In this document: positions 35,513 to 38,552 of the stretch, piece after piece
How the letters are laid out: each line of letters starts with the position of its first letter
How positions within the stretch are numbered: the stretch's first letter is position 1
Assembly: GCA_947589415.1 (NCBI GenBank)
Contig: CANQBP010000005.1
Location: 1 to 38,552 of the forward strand
From: an uncultured Clostridia bacterium
GTDB taxonomy: Bacteria; Bacillota; Clostridia; Oscillospirales; Acutalibacteraceae
DNA: 38,552 bases
Reading direction: 5' to 3'
Made by a program: the position numbers and the translations under genes
The notes under the pieces: model-generated
Seen by the model: only the letters and a program-made list of their open reading frames with translations
What the model was told of the DNA's origin: nothing
Database searches by the model: none

Positions 35513-36733
35513 ATCAAAAAATTTTTCAAAACTCTCACGGCATATATTGCCGCATTATCACTTCTGACATTGGGCATAGGAAGTGCAGCAGCATACCTTA
35601 CTCCAAACGAAATTTCCGTAAGCTCCGACAGCGGGACAGCATTTTGCTCATTTCCGGTCACACTGAATTATGATATAACCGACGCCGCATCCGATACAAA
35701 TTCCAACGGCAAAACAAGTGCAAAAGTCATGCTTTTCGGTTCAGTCCCCGTAAAACAGGTAAATGTAAATTTTACGCAGCGTGAAAGCGTGACCCTCGGC
35801 GGAGAACCGTTCGGAATAAGACTATATACCGACGGTCTTGTTGTCACTCAAACTTCGGAAGTACCCACAATAAACGGAAACAAAAATCCCGCAGGCGAAG
35901 CGGGAATATGCAGCGGCGACATTATCACCGCCGTTGACGGAAAGTATTTGAAAACAAATGAACAATTAACGGATATCGTTGAAAAGAGCAACGGTGAACC
36001 CGTAAGGGTATCCGCCCGCCGAAACGGAAACAGCTATACCACTCTTATTACCCCTGTCTATGATGTTCAGTTTAAAGCCTACCGCATAGGACTTTGGGTT
36101 CGTGACAGTTGTGCAGGAATAGGAATTATTACCTTTATAGACAAAGAAACGGGAACATTCGCAGGTCTGGGGCATGGTATAAGCGACAATGAAAGCGGTA
36201 GCATCATGCCGCTTGCTAACGGAGATATAGTAAATGCAAATATCGGTTCGGTAGAAAAAAGTATCGGGGGTTATCCCGGATCGCTTTGCGGATTTTTTTC
36301 CGACAATCATGCTGAAGGCACAATTACGGCAAATGACGAATGCGGACTGTATGGTAAACTCTGCGGAAGTTCATTTAATAACGGAAAGGAAATTCCCGTT
36401 GCTTTCCGTCAGGAAGTTGTGAGAGGGAAGGCCCTCTTATATACAACCATTTCGGGAAGTACCCCAAAGTATTATGATATAGAAATAGAGGATATAAGCT
36501 ACAACAATGTCAATATTACAAAGAATATGATAATTAAAATAACCGATAGTGAACTTCTTGAGAAAGCGGGAGGAATTGTACAGGGAATGAGCGGAAGCCC
36601 TATTATTCAAAACGGAATGTTGGTCGGAGCCGTTACCCATGTATTTATAAACGACCCTTCACACGGATACGCAATATTTGCGGAAAATATGACAGACTTC
36701 AACAACACTTTTGTACAAAAGAACACAAATTAA
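35513..36733 (+). CDS. spoIVB: SpoIVB sporulation signalling serine protease, non-canonical ATC start
   Basis: 406 residues if translation begins at ATC 35513. No in-frame ATG, GTG or TTG exists between the upstream stop (35498) and TTG 35570, and TTG would remove half of the N-terminal hydrophobic helix. GAGGGGGTG lies at the right distance (7 bases after GGGGG) from ATC AAA AAA TTT TTC, which would read MKKFFK, a typical signal/anchor start. After the helix come a PDZ domain (about 95-170: [13 protein letters not shown]) and the S55 peptidase domain with GLGHGISD (catalytic His) and GMSGSP (Ser about 360). In Bacillus it is secreted from the forespore and cleaves SpoIVFA to start sigma-K processing. 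spo0A follows, the usual order. Confidence 0.93.
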   Translation: MKKFFKTLTAYIAALSLLTLGIGSAAAYLTPNEISVSSDSGTAFCSFPVTLNYDITDAASDTNSNGKTSAKVMLFGSVPVKQVNVNFTQRESVTLGGEPFGIRLYTDGLVVTQTSEVPTINGNKNPAGEAGICSGDIITAVDGKYLKTNEQLTDIVEKSNGEPVRVSARRNGNSYTTLITPVYDVQFKAYRIGLWVRDSCAGIGIITFIDKETGTFAGLGHGISDNESGSIMPLANGDIVNANIGSVEKSIGGYPGSLCGFFSDNHAEGTITANDECGLYGKLCGSSFNNGKEIPVAFRQEVVRGKALLYTTISGSTPKYYDIEIEDISYNNVNITKNMIIKITDSELLEKAGGIVQGMSGSPIIQNGMLVGAVTHVFINDPSHGYAIFAENMTDFNNTFVQKNTN

Positions 36734-36795
36734 GCAATTCAAATTTGTTAAATAAACAAAATTTCGGTTTTTTAAAAAAACTCTCAAACAAACTA

Positions 36796-36824
36796 TTGCC
36801 AAAATTGGTAATTTATGGTAATAT
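36796..36824 (+). promoter_or_regulatory. Probable spo0A promoter
   Basis: TTGCCA (36796-36801), 17 bases, TAATAT (36819-36824) overlapping a TATAAT. No TGTCGAA-type 0A box was recognised. A weak AT-rich inverted repeat after the spoIVB stop (36741-36764) may partly separate the two genes. Confidence 0.5.
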
Positions 36825-36858
36825 AATATCATCAAAAAAACTAACGGGGGATTTAACC

Positions 36859-37641
36859 ATGAAAGATCAATTTAAAATTCTGATTACAGAAGAGGCCAAC
36901 CATTTTGAAGCGGAAAAGCCGGAGCTTTTTGCAGAGAGAGGCTTTATCCCGGAATTTTGTGAAAAAGACGGTATTAAAGTAACAGAAAAAATAAAGGAAT
37001 TTCAACCGGACGTTGTTCTTATGGATATGTTTATGAGCAGCATTGACGGTGTGGGTGTTATCCGCAAAATAAAAAAGGAAAGCAGTTCAAATAAACCTGT
37101 TTTTGTAATAGTTTCCGGATATGACAGTCCCGTGCTTGAGTATGAGGCACTTTGCGCAGGAGCTGCATACTTTGTCATCAAGCCGTATAATGCCGAGGAT
37201 CTTCTTGAAAGAATTTCGGATCTGCTTGACTACTGCGCCGCTCAAGACAATGAAAAGACCTCCGGAGGCATTATAAGCATCAATAAGGAACTTGAAATAA
37301 CCATAACGGATATTCTTCATCAAATAGGTGTGCCCGCACACATCAAAGGTTATCACTACCTTAGAGATTCAATTATGATGTGTGTGAACCGCCCCGAAAT
37401 TATAAATGCGGTCACCAAAGAATTATATCCGTCTGTTGCGGGAAAGTATGATACGACATCTTCTCGTGTTGAACGTGCAATACGTCACGCTATCGAGGTT
37501 GCATGGGACAGAGGTGATGTAGACGTTCTCAACTCATATTTCGGCTATACGATACACAACGGAAGAGGTAAGCCGACAAACAGCGAGTTTATCGCTATGA
37601 TTTCCGACCGTCTGCGTCTGCACAACAAAAGAACAGCATAA
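36859..37641 (+). CDS. spo0A: Sporulation master regulator Spo0A
   Basis: 260 residues from ATG 36859, 8 bases after GGGGG; the frame is open upstream to 36745 but lacks support. The C-terminal DNA-binding domain is highly conserved ([43 protein letters not shown]). The receiver domain keeps the phospho-acceptor Asp56 (VVLMDMFM), Ser86 (VSGYD) and Lys108 (VIKPY). The usual acidic pair (ADDN) is replaced by TEEA (Glu11-Glu12) and the receiver N-terminus is otherwise divergent. It sits directly after spoIVB and ends in a strong terminator. Confidence 0.97.
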   Translation: MKDQFKILITEEANHFEAEKPELFAERGFIPEFCEKDGIKVTEKIKEFQPDVVLMDMFMSSIDGVGVIRKIKKESSSNKPVFVIVSGYDSPVLEYEALCAGAAYFVIKPYNAEDLLERISDLLDYCAAQDNEKTSGGIISINKELEITITDILHQIGVPAHIKGYHYLRDSIMMCVNRPEIINAVTKELYPSVAGKYDTTSSRVERAIRHAIEVAWDRGDVDVLNSYFGYTIHNGRGKPTNSEFIAMISDRLRLHNKRTA

Positions 37642-37650
37642 AAAATAAAC

Positions 37651-37684
37651 AACAGCACCCTTTACCTTGCGGTAGGGTGCTGTT
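37651..37684 (+). terminator. Terminator of spo0A
   Basis: AACAGCACCC and GGGTGCTGTT, with inner TACC/GGTA and a TTGC loop, form a strong stem; the T-tract is short. Confidence 0.85.
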
Positions 37685-37731
37685 TCACCTCTTTCGGAAA
37701 AGTTTCCTTGTAGTATATCATAATACTCGTT

Positions 37732-37750
37732 TTGAGTTTTATAAACTCAA
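37732..37750 (+). promoter_or_regulatory. Palindromic operator candidate upstream of HTH regulator
   Basis: TTGAGTTT-TAT-AAACTCAA is a perfect 8-bp dyad with a 3-base centre, about 60 bases ahead of the regulator's start. Xre-type regulators often bind such dyads at their own promoters. Confidence 0.6.
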
Positions 37751-37812
37751 TTAGCGCATTTTATTTTAAATTATTTATGTTATATTTATTATTATCTTTG
37801 GGATGTGGTAAC

Positions 37813-38148
37813 ATGAAATTTGGAAATAAACTCAAAATACTTATAGAGGAAAATAACATAACACAAAAAAATCTTGCAGCTAAATTAAATATTGCACCGT
37901 CAACAATAAGCAGCTACGTCCAAAATATGCGTGAGCCTGACTTTGACACGCTTAAAAAAATAGCGGTATATTTCGACGTCAGCCTTGATTATCTTCTTGG
38001 TATGCCGCTGAAAAGTACGGACGAAAGTAACGAGAGCGAATTGCTGCGTATTTTCCGAGCAATGACAGACGAGCAAAGAGAAATTTTTATTGAACAGGGC
38101 AAGGCTTTCTTAAAATCAAATACAAAACATAAAAATCCGATTGATTAA
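37813..38148 (+). CDS. Xre/Cro-CI family HTH transcriptional regulator
   Basis: 111 residues from ATG 37813; the longer frame to 37732 overlaps the palindrome and reads as a non-protein hydrophobic string. Residues 1-65 are a helix-turn-helix: FGNKLKILIEENNITQKNLA then KLNIAPSTISSYV and PDFDTLKKIAVYFDVSLDYLLG. The short C-terminal part (ELLRIFRAMTDEQREIFIEQGKAFL) is probably a dimerising helix. Target genes cannot be told; autoregulation is suggested by the dyad upstream. Confidence 0.93.
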   Translation: MKFGNKLKILIEENNITQKNLAAKLNIAPSTISSYVQNMREPDFDTLKKIAVYFDVSLDYLLGMPLKSTDESNESELLRIFRAMTDEQREIFIEQGKAFLKSNTKHKNPID

Positions 38149-38182
38149 AAAAACGTGTAAGCCGTATAAAACAGCCTACACG
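38147..38182 (-). terminator. Terminator of the GNAT gene
   Basis: On the minus strand CGTGTAGGC pairs with GCTTACACG (one G-U) and is followed by seven T. It lies between two convergent genes and overlaps the stop codon of the HTH gene. Confidence 0.8.
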
Positions 38183-38196
38183 CATTTCTTTGATTT

Positions 38197-38552
38197 TCAA
38201 ATTTCTTCCCTCAGTATGGCATAGATTTTATAATCATATGCCCTGCCGTTTTTGAATATTGCCTTTCGCATTGTACCCTCATAGCTGAAACCGGCGGACT
38301 CCAAAGCCGCCTCTACAACCTTATTTGTCGAAAACGGATGTGCGCTTATTCTGACAATATCAAATTTTTCAAACGCCTCTTTACAGATCTGTTTAATAAC
38401 AGCCGAGCCGATATTACGACCCCTGTACTTTTTTGAAAGCCATACCGAAAGTTCCGCCGTTTTCTCAAAATCTCCGCTTCCGAGAATTACGTCCGCACCT
38501 CCCACGGCATGACCGTCTGCAATAACCGCCCTGCATATCTGCTTTTCCTCAC
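38197..38552 (-). CDS. GNAT-family N-acetyltransferase (5' partial)
   Basis: The frame is open to the window edge (upstream residues read EEKQICRAVIADGHAVGGADV), so GTG 38505 is not the start and the gene is truncated by the window. The visible 118 residues contain the acetyl-CoA-binding KKYRGRNIGSAVIKQI and the C-terminal EAALESAGFSYEGTMRKAIFKNGRAYDYKIYAI, typical of the RimJ/RimL-like subgroup. Substrate unknown. Confidence 0.85.
   Translation of the reverse strand, partial: EEKQICRAVIADGHAVGGADVILGSGDFEKTAELSVWLSKKYRGRNIGSAVIKQICKEAFEKFDIVRISAHPFSTNKVVEAALESAGFSYEGTMRKAIFKNGRAYDYKIYAILREEI

Noticed and set aside
35505-35566. GTG start for spoIVB at 35505
   Set aside because: It is in a different frame that hits a stop after 20 codons, and lies too close to the ribosome-binding site.

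Overview
The window looks like a chromosomal segment of a low-GC, spore-forming Clostridia (probably Oscillospiraceae/Ruminococcaceae-like). Most intergenic regions are AT-rich, near-consensus sigma-A promoters (TTGACA/TTGATA-17-TATAAT) and AGGAGG ribosome-binding sites are frequent, and spo0A, spoIVB and a tiny spoVM are present. All gene assignments come from reading the translated sequence and recognising family motifs. No database search was run.

Layout. (1) 1-5275: accessory island. Two tandem paralogous TIR-domain genes (+), each ending in MORN-like repeats and each followed by a nearly identical terminator, face a convergent gene (-) for a membrane protein with two TrkA-N-like Rossmann domains and a C-terminal ryanodine-receptor (RyR) domain. 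This is the best candidate for an undescribed system: a possible NAD-derived-nucleotide signalling or defence module. (2) 5373-7326: rpsB-tsf operon (-) with an intercistronic hairpin. (3) 7429-11857: two FAD-dependent oxidoreductase genes, then hisH-hisF (+), each pair with its own promoter. (4) 11938-19311: a long (-) transcription unit ilvD - rRNA-type methyltransferase - ecfA1 - ecfA2 - ecfT - truA - membrane-anchored beta-propeller protein, with a consensus promoter and a possible MLVIRTA leader peptide ahead of ilvD. (5) 19509-20925: an orphan sugar-ABC ATPase gene (+) with a structured upstream region. (6) 21064-34800: a (-) housekeeping and sporulation superoperon, yicC-remA-gmk-rpoZ-priA-def-fmt-rsmB-rlmN-prpC-prkC-rsgA-thiN-small membrane ORF-spoVM. 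It matches the Bacillus subtilis order but lacks coaBC and rpe. spoVM (30 codons) and the 50-codon membrane ORF are short genes that are easy to miss. (7) 34801-35512: about 0.7 kb of non-coding DNA. (8) 35513-38552: spoIVB (apparently with a non-canonical ATC start), spo0A, an HTH regulator behind a perfect palindrome, and a GNAT acetyltransferase running off the window end.

How the parts fit. The superoperon combines nucleotide metabolism and transcription (gmk, rpoZ), translation initiation and maturation (def, fmt), rRNA modification and ribosome assembly (rsmB, rlmN, rsgA), and the PrkC/PrpC kinase-phosphatase pair that senses cell-wall fragments. Spo0A, SpoIVB, RemA, PrkC and SpoVM link the right half to sporulation and germination. 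EcfA1A2T is the shared energising module for vitamin uptake, so S-components must be encoded elsewhere. The orphan sugar ATPase likewise probably serves several sugar permeases. The TIR/RyR island is the one clearly accessory region. No rRNA, tRNA, CRISPR array, transposase or phage gene was seen.
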